Below, piece by piece: positions 47,639 through 56,822 of a stretch of DNA of 64,000 nt. The stretch is from NCBI RefSeq assembly GCF_000307875.1, contig NZ_AJLS01000036.1:1-64000 (forward strand), written 5' to 3'. The DNA comes from Neobacillus bataviensis LMG 21833 (GTDB taxonomy: Bacteria > Bacillota > Bacilli > Bacillales > Cytobacillaceae). The translations under genes and the position numbers were made by a program. Position 1 is the first letter of the stretch. Each line of letters begins with the position of its first letter. Under the pieces are notes generated by a model that was not told the origin of the DNA, made no database searches, and saw only the letters and a list, made by a program, of their open reading frames with translations.

Positions 47639-48664
47639 ATGAGGTTAGCAAGTTTTCCGAGAAGGCATTATACGTCTTACCGAACACCGATTGAAAAATT
47701 AGAGAGGTTCTCTGAATCACTTGGTGGTCCAACCATCTACATCAAAAGGGATGATCAGCTTGGACTTACCTTAGGAGGAAATAAAACTAGAAAATTAGAG
47801 TTTCTAGTTGCAGATGCATTGGAAAAGGGAGCTGATACACTCATAACTTGTGGAGCTATACAATCAAATCATTGTAGGCTTACACTTTCCGCAGCGGTAA
47901 AGGAAGGATTGAAATGTCATCTCATCTTAAAAAAAGCGGTTCCACAAAGCTATCCTACCGAAGAGAGCGGAAATTATTTGCTTTATCATCTCCTTGGTGC
48001 CGAAAATACTACGGTTGTCACTGAAGATAGTGATATGCAGATGGAAATGCAGAAGGTTGCTGACAAATTGGCTGAGGAAGGAAGAACAGGGTATATGATC
48101 CCTGCTGGTGGGTCAAATGAAACCGGAATGTTGGGCTATATTGCATGTGCGCAGGAAATACTTGAACAAGCATATAATTTGGGTGTTCGTTTTGACCATG
48201 TTGTAGCAGCTAGTGGAAGCGGCGGAACACATGCAGGTTTAGTCCTTGGTTTTGAAGGATTCAACAGCCATATCCCTGTCATTGGTATTAACGTAGGAAA
48301 TAATAAAAAAATGCAAGAACAAAAGGTATATAAATTGGTCAAAAATACTGCCACTTATATCGGATTATCAAATGAAATATCTAGAAAAGTGGTCACTTGT
48401 TTTGATGATTACGTTGGGCCTGGGTATTCCCATCCTACCTTAGAAATGATAGAAGCCGTGAAACTCCTAGGGCAAACAGAAGGGATATTACTTGATCCTG
48501 TCTACACAGGAAAAGCTATGGCAGGACTTATTGATTTGATTCGAAAACAGTATTTTAAGAAAGAGGATCATGTCTTATTTATTCATACCGGCGGAACTCC
48601 AGCACTTTACGCTTTTACCTCAACTTTCTTAAAAAAGGATTTTGAAGAACGCAAAAAGGTATAA
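47639..48664 (+). CDS. D-cysteine desulfhydrase / ACC deaminase family PLP enzyme
   Basis: Fold-type II PLP enzyme of 341 residues. The PLP lysine is in GGNKTRKLEFL. The substrate-facing loop reads GAIQSNHCRLTLSAA, and the phosphate-binding loop ASGSGGTHAGLV. D-cysteine desulfhydrase releases H2S, pyruvate and ammonia; close relatives include ACC deaminase and L-cysteate sulfo-lyase. The context of a thiol dioxygenase and rhodanese makes a sulfur amino acid the likely substrate. Which one cannot be told from the motifs. ATG seven bases after the CoA-transferase B stop; no clear Shine-Dalgarno. Confidence 0.85.
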   Translation: MRLASFPRRHYTSYRTPIEKLERFSESLGGPTIYIKRDDQLGLTLGGNKTRKLEFLVADALEKGADTLITCGAIQSNHCRLTLSAAVKEGLKCHLILKKAVPQSYPTEESGNYLLYHLLGAENTTVVTEDSDMQMEMQKVADKLAEEGRTGYMIPAGGSNETGMLGYIACAQEILEQAYNLGVRFDHVVAASGSGGTHAGLVLGFEGFNSHIPVIGINVGNNKKMQEQKVYKLVKNTATYIGLSNEISRKVVTCFDDYVGPGYSHPTLEMIEAVKLLGQTEGILLDPVYTGKAMAGLIDLIRKQYFKKEDHVLFIHTGGTPALYAFTSTFLKKDFEERKKV

Positions 48665-48720
48665 GTATATTATTTTGGGGATTAATAATAAATTTTACAA
48701 AATATGGGGGCTTGGTAACA

Positions 48721-50298
48721 ATGAAAACTAAAAAACGGGGATTATTTATTGTAATTTTGGTGTTAATGCTAGCGATGGTAGGATGTAGTTCTGGGACATC
48801 CGAATCTACTAGTAAAAAAGATGAGGGAGATAGTTCTCAACAAACTGGTGGTGAGATTAGGGTTGCATACAATGCTCAACCGTCTACTCTGGATCCGCAT
48901 ATGAATAATTCAACAGCAACAAAATATGTAGCTAACCATATCTTTGAAACCCTTGTGACTTTTAATTCCAAATATGAGCCGGTACCGATGTTAGCAGAGT
49001 CGGTGGAAAAGAGTGAAGATGGAAAAACATATACCTTTCATTTAAGGAAAGGTGTAACGTTTCATAACGGTAAAGAGATGACAGCAGAAGACGTAGTCGC
49101 ATCTATGAATCGATGGACACAAAAGTTTTTAGCATCAGAATCACTTCTAGGCAAGGGAGCAACATTCGAACAAATAGATAAATATACTGTCGTGTTGAAA
49201 CTGCAAGAGCCTTACCGACTTGCCTTGACAGCATTGGCAACTGCAGCACAGTTTCCAGCAATTATGCCTAAAGAAATAATTGAATCGGCAGGTAATTTAG
49301 GAGTTACAGAGATTATTGGTACTGGTCCTTTTAAATTTGTAGATTGGAAAAAAGATCAATATATTCATATTACAAAATACGAAGATTACAAGCCTTTGAA
49401 TACTCCTGCTGACGGGTGGTCTGGTAAAAAAGAGGCATTGGTCAAAGATATTTATTTTGATATAGTGACGGATGCCCAAACCCGAGTAGCTGGTATTCAG
49501 ACTGGGCAATACGATGTTGCTTTATCCCTGCCGAATGATAGTTATGAGCAAATAAAAGCAGACCAAAATTTAAAAGCTGTTGGTGATTTCTATGGAAGTC
49601 TTTATGTTTATTTTAATAGAAAGCAGGGACTATTCACAGACATCAAAATGAGACAAGCCGTTAATGCAGCGCTTGATGCAAAAGAAATTTTACTAGCATC
49701 TTTTTCAAATAAAGATCTATACAAGCTAAGTCATCAGTATATGATTCAAGAAAAATGGGCTGCGGAGGCAGGAAAGGAAGAGTATAACCAAAGGGATTTA
49801 GAAAAAGTAAAAGGATTGTTACAAGAAGCTGGATATAATGGTCAAGAAATTAGGCTCATTACCACCAAAGATTATTCTTATTTCTATAATGAAGGAGTAG
49901 TAATAGCTGAGCAACTTAAAAAGGCTGGATTGAACGTGAAATTAGATGTTAATGATTACCCAACATTAGCAGAAAAACGGAATGATCCAACGAAATGGGA
50001 GATATCGGTTGCTGCTATTGTTAAAAGGGCGACACCCCTTGAATTAGAAATTCTTCAACCTGCAACGTTCGGATCCGTAGAAAATCCTCAATTGGCTGAA
50101 ATGCTTGGTGCTGTCAATACAGCAAGTTCCGATGAAGAAATGAAAAGAAAATGGGATGAAGCACAGGGATATATTTGGGAGTACCTGCCTGGTGTTAAAT
50201 TCGGTGATTATTCTGGGTTCGATGCAACTACTAATAAGCTAAAAGGAATTGTAAATTTTGAAGGAATTAATCTTTGGAATACAACGGTTTCAAAATAA
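48721..50298 (+). CDS. Peptide/nickel-type ABC transporter substrate-binding lipoprotein
   Basis: Solute-binding lipoprotein of about 525 residues (family 5, DppA/OppA-like). The signal peptide ends in lipobox LAMVGC. Family marks are IRVAYNAQPSTLDPH, YTFHLRKGVTFHNGKEMTA and GTGPFKFVDWKKDQYI. It captures the imported compound at the outer membrane surface. ATG 48721 has GGGGG about ten bases upstream; the TTG three codons earlier is too close. A long intercistronic hairpin separates it from the first permease gene. Confidence 0.92.
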   Translation: MKTKKRGLFIVILVLMLAMVGCSSGTSESTSKKDEGDSSQQTGGEIRVAYNAQPSTLDPHMNNSTATKYVANHIFETLVTFNSKYEPVPMLAESVEKSEDGKTYTFHLRKGVTFHNGKEMTAEDVVASMNRWTQKFLASESLLGKGATFEQIDKYTVVLKLQEPYRLALTALATAAQFPAIMPKEIIESAGNLGVTEIIGTGPFKFVDWKKDQYIHITKYEDYKPLNTPADGWSGKKEALVKDIYFDIVTDAQTRVAGIQTGQYDVALSLPNDSYEQIKADQNLKAVGDFYGSLYVYFNRKQGLFTDIKMRQAVNAALDAKEILLASFSNKDLYKLSHQYMIQEKWAAEAGKEEYNQRDLEKVKGLLQEAGYNGQEIRLITTKDYSYFYNEGVVIAEQLKKAGLNVKLDVNDYPTLAEKRNDPTKWEISVAAIVKRATPLELEILQPATFGSVENPQLAEMLGAVNTASSDEEMKRKWDEAQGYIWEYLPGVKFGDYSGFDATTNKLKGIVNFEGINLWNTTVSK

Positions 50299-50312
50299 GT
50301 TGTACTGTACAG

Positions 50313-50355
50313 TTGAATATCGACCTAGCTCTTACTAGATCAGGTCGATATTCAA
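50313..50355 (+). promoter_or_regulatory. Intercistronic stem-loop between binding protein and permease genes
   Basis: A fourteen-base perfect inverted repeat, TTGAATATCGACCT / AGGTCGATATTCAA, with a fifteen-base loop. No T run follows, so it is unlikely to be a full terminator. In binding-protein operons such hairpins often protect upstream mRNA and give more binding protein than permease. Confidence 0.65.
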
Positions 50356-50395
50356 CATTATGTTGATATCCTTCAACAAATAGGAGGAGTTTTTA

Positions 50396-51346
50396 TTGAA
50401 ATTATACGTTTTAAAGCGCTTATTCGTACTCATCCCTGTACTGTTTGTCGTATCAACTGTTGTATTTTTAATTATTCATTTATCACCCGGTGATCCAGCT
50501 TCCGCCATGCTAGGGGATAACGTAACGAAAGAACAAGTCGATGAATTACGTCAGGAACTTGGACTTAATCTCCCTCTATACCAACAGTATTTTAACTGGC
50601 TATTCGGTGTATTACAAGGAGATTTGGGAAATTCTCTGTTTATGAAACAACCGGTGATGGGGGCGATAATTGGACACTTGGGACCAACTATTTCTCTCTC
50701 CATTTTGGGGCTGCTTTTGGCGATGGTTATTGGCATTCCTGTGGGTATCATTGCTGCAAAACGAAGGGGTTCTGCAGCGGATCAGTCGCTTATGGGGCTT
50801 TCTTATTTGGGGATTTCCGTTCCGAATTTTTTGGTCAGTTTATTTTTAATGTTGCTATTTGCAGTAACCTTAAAATGGCTCCCAGTAGCAGGTTTCAAAC
50901 CATTAAGTGAGGGGCTGTGGAATCATTTGCAATATCTTATAATGCCTACAATCGCATTGGGAATGTTTCATGCGGCACTAATTGCCCGTATGACAAGATC
51001 TTCAATGTTAGAAGTTCTTAATTCCGCTTTTATAAAAGCAGCGCGATCCAAAGGTGTGAAAGAACGGCAAGTCGTTTATAAACACGCGTTGCGAAACGCT
51101 TTTCTTCCTATCCTAACTGTGATTGGCCAGTCTTTTGGAGGTTTGGTTGCAGGGACTATCGTGGTTGAAACGATTTTTGGTATCCCAGGAATCGGTCAAT
51201 TAGTGATTAATTCAATCGCACATCGTGATTTTCCTATGATCCAAGGGGTTGTGCTATTTGTTACGGTATCCTATGTGTTTATTAACTTGACAGTTGATTT
51301 GTTATATGGGGTTATCGATCCACGAGTAAGATTGAATCACAAATAG
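50396..51346 (+). CDS. Peptide-type ABC transporter permease (DppB-like)
   Basis: Membrane subunit of 316 residues with six helices. The N-terminus MKLYVLKRLFVLIPVLF is typical of DppB/OppB. The ATPase-docking EAA loop is in KAARSKGVKERQVVYKHALRNA. Ends LLYGVIDPRVR, also typical. TTG start with GGAGGAG upstream. Forms the translocation path with the next gene product. Confidence 0.93.
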   Translation: MKLYVLKRLFVLIPVLFVVSTVVFLIIHLSPGDPASAMLGDNVTKEQVDELRQELGLNLPLYQQYFNWLFGVLQGDLGNSLFMKQPVMGAIIGHLGPTISLSILGLLLAMVIGIPVGIIAAKRRGSAADQSLMGLSYLGISVPNFLVSLFLMLLFAVTLKWLPVAGFKPLSEGLWNHLQYLIMPTIALGMFHAALIARMTRSSMLEVLNSAFIKAARSKGVKERQVVYKHALRNAFLPILTVIGQSFGGLVAGTIVVETIFGIPGIGQLVINSIAHRDFPMIQGVVLFVTVSYVFINLTVDLLYGVIDPRVRLNHK

Positions 51347-51360
51347 AGAGGAGATGGATT

Positions 51361-52272
51361 ATGGAGGTAATCCAAAGAAACCTTGAAGAAAATCCAGAAC
51401 TGTTCAGTATAAGAAAAGAACTCAAAAAACGGCAACGAAGTTTATTGTTCCGGCGTTTTTTTTCCAACAAATCAATGCTAATTGGAAGTATCATTATAAT
51501 GCTTTTATCGATAGTTGTTTTTTTTGCACCATTAATCGCACCCCAAGGGGCAAATGAGATGGTAGTTACGGAACGTCTTCAAGCACCTAGTGGGCTACAT
51601 CTGTTGGGGACGGATAATTTTGGTCGAGACTTGTTAAGCAGAATCGTTTATGGTTCACAAGTATCGATGGGGGTTGGTTTATCAGTTGCCATATTTGCTT
51701 CTTTGTTAGGGTTGGTAATTGGATTGTATGCAAGTTACTACCGAGTGTTAGATGGCGTGCTAATGAGAATATGTGATGGGTTAATGGCTTTTCCAGGTAT
51801 CTTGTTAGCCATTGCCCTAATGGCTGCTTTTGGGGCGAAGACGGAAAATGTGGTGATTGCATTAAGTATTGTTTTTACTCCCTATATCGCTCGGGTTGTG
51901 CGATCAGCTGCTTTAACGGTAAGGGAACAGACCTATATTGAGGCGATGATGGCGATGGGTGCCAAATCTTGGCGAATCATTTGGTTACATATTGCCCCCA
52001 ATACGTTATCTCCTTTAATTGTTCAAGGTACTTTTATTTTTGCGGAAGCCATTATTGTCGAAGCTGCGCTTAGCTTTTTAGGAGTAGGAGTTCCAGCGCC
52101 AGATCCTAGTTGGGGTAATATCCTCTCTGATGGGAAAATGGTCATCTTTCAAGCTTGGTGGATGACAGCGTTTCCAGGTATCGCCCTTATCCTATCTGTA
52201 CTTGGATTGAATCTATTTGGAGATGGATTGCGAGACTTTTTGGATCCACATACTAATCATGTGAAAAAGTAA
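51361..52272 (+). CDS. Peptide-type ABC transporter permease (DppC-like)
   Basis: Second membrane subunit, 303 residues, six helices. HLLGTDNFGRDLLSRIVYG and the EAA loop EAMMAMGAKSWRIIWLHIAPN are diagnostic. The end reads LNLFGDGLRDFLDP. ATG with GAGAGGAG upstream, 14 bases after the DppB-like stop. Confidence 0.93.
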   Translation: MEVIQRNLEENPELFSIRKELKKRQRSLLFRRFFSNKSMLIGSIIIMLLSIVVFFAPLIAPQGANEMVVTERLQAPSGLHLLGTDNFGRDLLSRIVYGSQVSMGVGLSVAIFASLLGLVIGLYASYYRVLDGVLMRICDGLMAFPGILLAIALMAAFGAKTENVVIALSIVFTPYIARVVRSAALTVREQTYIEAMMAMGAKSWRIIWLHIAPNTLSPLIVQGTFIFAEAIIVEAALSFLGVGVPAPDPSWGNILSDGKMVIFQAWWMTAFPGIALILSVLGLNLFGDGLRDFLDPHTNHVKK

Positions 52273-52331
52273 TAGGAAACAAGCAAGATAACCCTTCTAA
52301 AGAAATTAAGGGAATATCAAAGGGGGATTCT

Positions 52332-53348
52332 ATGAAAAACCAACATCTACTGGAAGTCAAAGAGCTGAAAACACATTTTAACACAGAAAGTGGAAGAGTT
52401 ACTGCAGTTGATGGGATCAGCTTTCATTTGGAAAGGGGCGAAATTTTAGGTGTTGTCGGTGAATCAGGATGTGGAAAAAGTGTCACATCACAGTCGATTC
52501 TTAGATTGTTTGACGAAAAACATACAGTTAAATACGATGGTGAAATCCTCTATAAAGGGCAAAACCTATTAAACCTACCAAACTCAAAAATGCAACAGAT
52601 CAGGGGCAATGACATTTCTATGATTTTTCAAGATCCATTAAGTTCGTTAAATCCAGTTTATACGGTCGGCTACCAAATCGCTGAAGCAGTAATGCTCCAT
52701 CAAAAACTCTCCAAAAAAGCAGCTTATGAAAGAGCAGTTGAAATGTTGAGGGTTACAGGTATCCCAGTCCCTGAAAAGAGAGTAAATGAGTATCCACATG
52801 AATTATCGGGGGGCATGAGACAGCGTGTGATGATTGCAATGGCACTAGCTTGTGAGCCAAGTCTATTAATCGCCGATGAACCAACGACTGCATTAGATGT
52901 CACGATTCAAGCCCAGATCTTAGAATTAATTTTAGAGTTAAATCAAAAAATTGGAATGAGCGTCATTTTTATCACTCACGATCTCGGTGTGGTAGCAGAA
53001 GTCTGCACTCGCGTTGTTGTCATGTATCTTGGCCAAATCGTTGAAGAAGCAGACGTTGAGATACTATTTGCAAGACCGCTACACCCATATACAAAAGGCT
53101 TAATGAAATCTATTCCCCAGATGGACGGCGACCGATCACAAAGTTTGCATGTAATTGAAGGAACGATGCCTTCCTTGCATGAAATGCCAAAGGGTTGTCG
53201 TTTTGCATCTAGATGTCCTTTTGCTGATGAAGTGTGCAGGGAAGAAATGCCTGAATTAAAAACTTTTCAATCGACACATAAAGTTCGCTGTTGGCATTTT
53301 GAAAGAATTGCCGAAAAGGAGGAGTTGAGTTATGCCAGTAACAATTAA
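52332..53348 (+). CDS. Peptide-type ABC transporter ATP-binding protein (DppD-like)
   Basis: ATPase of 338 residues. Walker A GESGCGKS, signature LSGGMRQRV, Walker [13 protein letters not shown]. The C-terminal oligopeptide extension carries cysteines in [15 protein letters not shown], which in relatives hold an iron-sulfur cluster. Overlaps the next gene by 17 bases. Confidence 0.93.
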   Translation: MKNQHLLEVKELKTHFNTESGRVTAVDGISFHLERGEILGVVGESGCGKSVTSQSILRLFDEKHTVKYDGEILYKGQNLLNLPNSKMQQIRGNDISMIFQDPLSSLNPVYTVGYQIAEAVMLHQKLSKKAAYERAVEMLRVTGIPVPEKRVNEYPHELSGGMRQRVMIAMALACEPSLLIADEPTTALDVTIQAQILELILELNQKIGMSVIFITHDLGVVAEVCTRVVVMYLGQIVEEADVEILFARPLHPYTKGLMKSIPQMDGDRSQSLHVIEGTMPSLHEMPKGCRFASRCPFADEVCREEMPELKTFQSTHKVRCWHFERIAEKEELSYASNN

Positions 53349-54342
53349 AAACATTGAATCCACAGAACCTTTAATAGAATCTATGAAACCGTTACTAGAA
53401 GTGAAGGGATTAAAAAAGCATTTCCCTGTAAGAAATCCACTTGGCCGTACAGAGGCACTAGTTAAGGCTGTTAACGATGTTTCTTTCCAATTATATGAGG
53501 GGAAAACGTATGGGTTAGTAGGAGAATCAGGCTGTGGTAAAAGTACAACAGGTCGAACGCTTTTAAGATTGATAGAACCAACGGCTGGTGAAGCTTTTTA
53601 TCAGGGCAAAGATATCTTTCAGTTAAAAAGAGACGAGTTTCAGAAGATTAGAAAGCAGATGCAAATGGTATTTCAGGATCCTTATGCTTCTCTTAATCCT
53701 CGAAAAAGAATTGGAAACACGCTAGAGGAACCGCTTAAGATCCACGGTATCGGTACAAAAGAGGAACGTATTGAACGTGTAATGAGTATCCTTGATAAAG
53801 TGGGTCTGGGCATGGAGCATTTCTACAGGTATCCACATGAATTTTCGGGGGGTCAACGTCAGCGTATTGGTTTAGCACGGGCACTCATTATCAATCCGAA
53901 GCTAGTTATTTGCGACGAGCCAGTATCAGCCTTAGACGTCTCAATTCAATCACAGATTATTAATTTATTACGTCGGTTGCAGGAGGATTTAAACCTTGCA
54001 TTTTTATTTATTGCCCATGATATTAGTGTTGTTCGACATATCTCCGACAGAATCGGGGTAATGTATTTGGGACAGATGGTGGAAGATGCACCGACTGATA
54101 ACTTGTTTGCCGAACCTCTACATCCATATACCCAAGCTCTTTTATCCGTGGTTCCGATTCCGAATCCTAAATTCAAAAGAGAAAGAATTATTTTAAAAGG
54201 AGAAATTCCTTCGCCTTTGAACCCGCCGTCAGGATGTATTTTTCATACGAGGTGTCCACATGTAATGAAAATATGTAAGACGGAACCTCCAGTGAAGAAA
54301 GAAATTGCCACCGATCACTTTGTTAGTTGCCATTTATACTAA
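53332..54342 (+). CDS. Peptide-type ABC transporter ATP-binding protein (DppF-like)
   Basis: Second ATPase, 336 residues. Walker A GESGCGKS, signature FSGGQRQRI, Walker B LVICDEPVSALD. The C-terminal cysteine cluster is GCIFHTRCPHVMKIC. ATG with AAGGAGG inside the end of the upstream gene. With the four preceding genes it completes an importer, so the island brings its own uptake system. Confidence 0.93.
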   Translation: MPVTIKNIESTEPLIESMKPLLEVKGLKKHFPVRNPLGRTEALVKAVNDVSFQLYEGKTYGLVGESGCGKSTTGRTLLRLIEPTAGEAFYQGKDIFQLKRDEFQKIRKQMQMVFQDPYASLNPRKRIGNTLEEPLKIHGIGTKEERIERVMSILDKVGLGMEHFYRYPHEFSGGQRQRIGLARALIINPKLVICDEPVSALDVSIQSQIINLLRRLQEDLNLAFLFIAHDISVVRHISDRIGVMYLGQMVEDAPTDNLFAEPLHPYTQALLSVVPIPNPKFKRERIILKGEIPSPLNPPSGCIFHTRCPHVMKICKTEPPVKKEIATDHFVSCHLY

Positions 54343-54351
54343 TTACCTGAG

Positions 54352-54470
54352 GATGCCCAGAAGAAATAGAAGCTTTCAAAATACTTGAATTTATTAAAGA
54401 AGGAAAAAAACTAATTCTAGCTGGTAGGATGTGCAAGATGGTCTTCAGTTCAGTTATGGGAAAAAAGTGA
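54352..54470 (+). pseudogene. Relic of a DUF169 gene 3' end
   Basis: Between dppF-like and the redoxin gene a non-coding stretch contains a match to the end of the DUF169 gene at 43736-44515. GGYCTTCAG, then AGTTATGG, then an A run and TGA line up in both. In one frame it also reads PEEIEAFKILEFI, resembling PEDLMKALDGLEHL of the intact protein. The frame is broken between the two parts. It indicates that a second DUF169 gene was lost here. Confidence 0.55.
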
Positions 54471-54497
54471 AATTATAAATTTCGGAGGTAAATTTAT

Positions 54498-55049
54498 ATG
54501 AAGAAAGTCCAATTAGGAATGAAAGCACCTGAATTTACATTCAATACACCTTGGTTAGAATCTAATCAGCTATATGATGTTTTAGAAAATAAAAAAACAA
54601 TTTTAATGTTTTTAAGATATTATGGTTGCAGCCTTTGCCAATTGGATATTGCAACACTTATATCAGGATATGAAAAAATAAAAGGAAATAATGCTCAAGT
54701 CCTTGTGGTTTTACAGACGGAACCTGCCTTAATCAGTGAGCAAGTCAACCATGAGAAAATGCCTTTGACGATCGTATGTGATCCAGAACGTGTGTTTTTT
54801 AATCTTTACGGTGTGGAACCAGGGAAAAGTGAAAGTGACCTCCTTTCCGAAGAAGTGCTTGAAAAACTTAAAACTGCCAAAGAAAGGGGAATTAGCAAAA
54901 TTGATAACGGAGGAAAGCAAAACGAATTACAATTACCAGCAACTTTTATTATAAACCCTGATGGAAACATTGTTTATGCCCATTACGGTACACATGCAGC
55001 AGATATACCTAACGTTAATGACTTAATTATATTAACCTCTGGTCAGTGA
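54498..55049 (+). CDS. Redoxin (AhpC/TSA-like, thioredoxin-fold) protein
   Basis: A 183-residue cytosolic protein with a thioredoxin fold of the peroxiredoxin-like type. The N-terminus has LGMKAPEFTF. The redox pair CSLC is in RYYGCSLCQLDI, where peroxiredoxins have the peroxidatic Cys. The conserved cis-Pro region is in LQLPATFIINPDG. No signal peptide. Might reduce a disulfide or sulfenic acid formed during thiol catabolism. ATG with CGGAGG upstream. Confidence 0.78.
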   Translation: MKKVQLGMKAPEFTFNTPWLESNQLYDVLENKKTILMFLRYYGCSLCQLDIATLISGYEKIKGNNAQVLVVLQTEPALISEQVNHEKMPLTIVCDPERVFFNLYGVEPGKSESDLLSEEVLEKLKTAKERGISKIDNGGKQNELQLPATFIINPDGNIVYAHYGTHAADIPNVNDLIILTSGQ

Positions 55050-55194
55050 AAGGCGTATAGAAAATGCTTCTATAACTCTCCTAAATTATAACTTTAATTC
55101 TTGAATTCTTGAATTGTTGAAGAAAGAGTAAATAAGAACTATGTTGTTATCATTTTATTATACGGCATTTAACGGGTAGGAATGGGAGGAGAAC

Positions 55195-56766
55195 GTGTTG
55201 TTTGAGGAGATTACTAAGGTAAACCGCGTAGCTATTGGCGATATCATTCGTAGGGCTGCAAGCCGTTATAAAGATAAAACAGCGCTTGTTGAAGAAGATA
55301 AAATAATATCTTACGAAGAGCTCGACCATGGAGCAAATCGTTTTGCAAATTATTTAATTGAGATTGGTTTTAAAAAAGGAGAAACAATTGCAACAATCTG
55401 TAGTAATTCTATCGATTTTGTAATTGCAATGTTCGGCATTCAAAAAGCTGGTCTTATCTGGGTACCAATCAATCCCGGTATTTCCATTTCAGAAAAAAAT
55501 TATATTTTAACTAAAGTAGCCGCCAAGATGATTATTGCCGATTACAATTTTGTTCAACATAATATTTCCGAATTTGAAGAATATCCCGTGATTATCATTG
55601 GACAAAAAACTCAAATGATTGGAAAGCCATTTTCGGAGACACTTATAGGACAATCAGATGAGGAGCCTGATGTCCCTATTCAAGATAGGGACGTTGCCCA
55701 AATTATGTTTACAAGTGGGACAACAGGAAATCCGAAAGGAATAAAGATTAGCCATTTGGCAGTTTACTTTGCAAGTCTAAGTAACATTATCGAATTTAAT
55801 TTTAAGGCAAGTGACGTCGCAGCCGCATTGATGCCAATGTTTCACTGTGCACAACATACATTTTTAGCGTCTTTTCTAAATGTGGGGGCAAGAATTGTAA
55901 TAATAAAAAAGTTTGAGCCAGAGAATTTTATGCATCTTATCGAACAAGAGGAGATTACATTTATGTTTGCGCTTCCAATGATGTATCGAGCAATTATTCA
56001 TCATTCAAAACAAAAAAGTTACCATTTAGATTCGCTCCAAACTTGTATGTATGCGATGGCACCAATGGACAGAAATACCTTGGAAAAGGGGATTAATGAG
56101 ATTGGGGCTAATTTTTTGCTTGGGACAGGACAAACGGAAATATATCCAGCGACAATGCAATTTAAACCCGAAGAGCAATTAAGAAGATTCGGTTCTTATT
56201 GGGGAACAACTGCAATCATAAATGATACAGCAGTGATGGATGAAAATGGAAATATTTTGCCAAAAGGTCAGATCGGAGAAATCGTTCACCGTGGGCCAAA
56301 TGTCATGAATGGCTATCTCAATGACGAAAAAGCAACAATAGAAACCCGCTTATTTGGTTGGCACCATACCGGCGATCTTGGTTATTGGGATGAAGACGGA
56401 CAAATGGTATTCGTTGATCGAAAGAAAGATATCATTAAAACCGGTGGAGAGAATGTTGCCTCAATTAAGGTTGAACAAACACTATTAAATCATGAAAAAA
56501 TTGAGAACGCTGTTGTTGTTGGATTGCCACATGACAGGTGGATAGAAGCAGTAACTGCTTTTGTCATCCCTAAGGCTGACAGTGATGTAATAGAAGAAGA
56601 AATAATTACTTATTGCAAACAACATTTGGGTGGCTTCCAAGTCCCAAAGAAAATTATATTTATCGATGAGTTTCCAATGACAACAACAGGAAAAATCCAA
56701 AAACATAAATTACGCAAGCAGTTTGAAAGTTTGTATTCCCTAGAACACCCTGAAAATATTCATTAA
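55195..56766 (+). CDS. Class I adenylate-forming acyl-CoA ligase
   Basis: ANL-superfamily enzyme of 523 residues, fatty-acyl-CoA ligase type. P-loop-like IMFTSGTTGNPKGIKISH, then LLGTGQTE, the hinge region VDRKKDIIKTGGENVAS and the catalytic Lys in MTTTGKIQKHKLRK. Starts at GTG 55195 or the adjacent TTG, with GGAGGAG upstream. It is the second of three acid-activating enzymes in the island; the acid is unknown. Confidence 0.85.
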   Translation: MLFEEITKVNRVAIGDIIRRAASRYKDKTALVEEDKIISYEELDHGANRFANYLIEIGFKKGETIATICSNSIDFVIAMFGIQKAGLIWVPINPGISISEKNYILTKVAAKMIIADYNFVQHNISEFEEYPVIIIGQKTQMIGKPFSETLIGQSDEEPDVPIQDRDVAQIMFTSGTTGNPKGIKISHLAVYFASLSNIIEFNFKASDVAAALMPMFHCAQHTFLASFLNVGARIVIIKKFEPENFMHLIEQEEITFMFALPMMYRAIIHHSKQKSYHLDSLQTCMYAMAPMDRNTLEKGINEIGANFLLGTGQTEIYPATMQFKPEEQLRRFGSYWGTTAIINDTAVMDENGNILPKGQIGEIVHRGPNVMNGYLNDEKATIETRLFGWHHTGDLGYWDEDGQMVFVDRKKDIIKTGGENVASIKVEQTLLNHEKIENAVVVGLPHDRWIEAVTAFVIPKADSDVIEEEIITYCKQHLGGFQVPKKIIFIDEFPMTTTGKIQKHKLRKQFESLYSLEHPENIH

Positions 56767-56822
56767 ATTATAAAATCACTAATAAAGGAGAAAAAAAATC
56801 GAAATGTGAAGGAGAAATAAAA

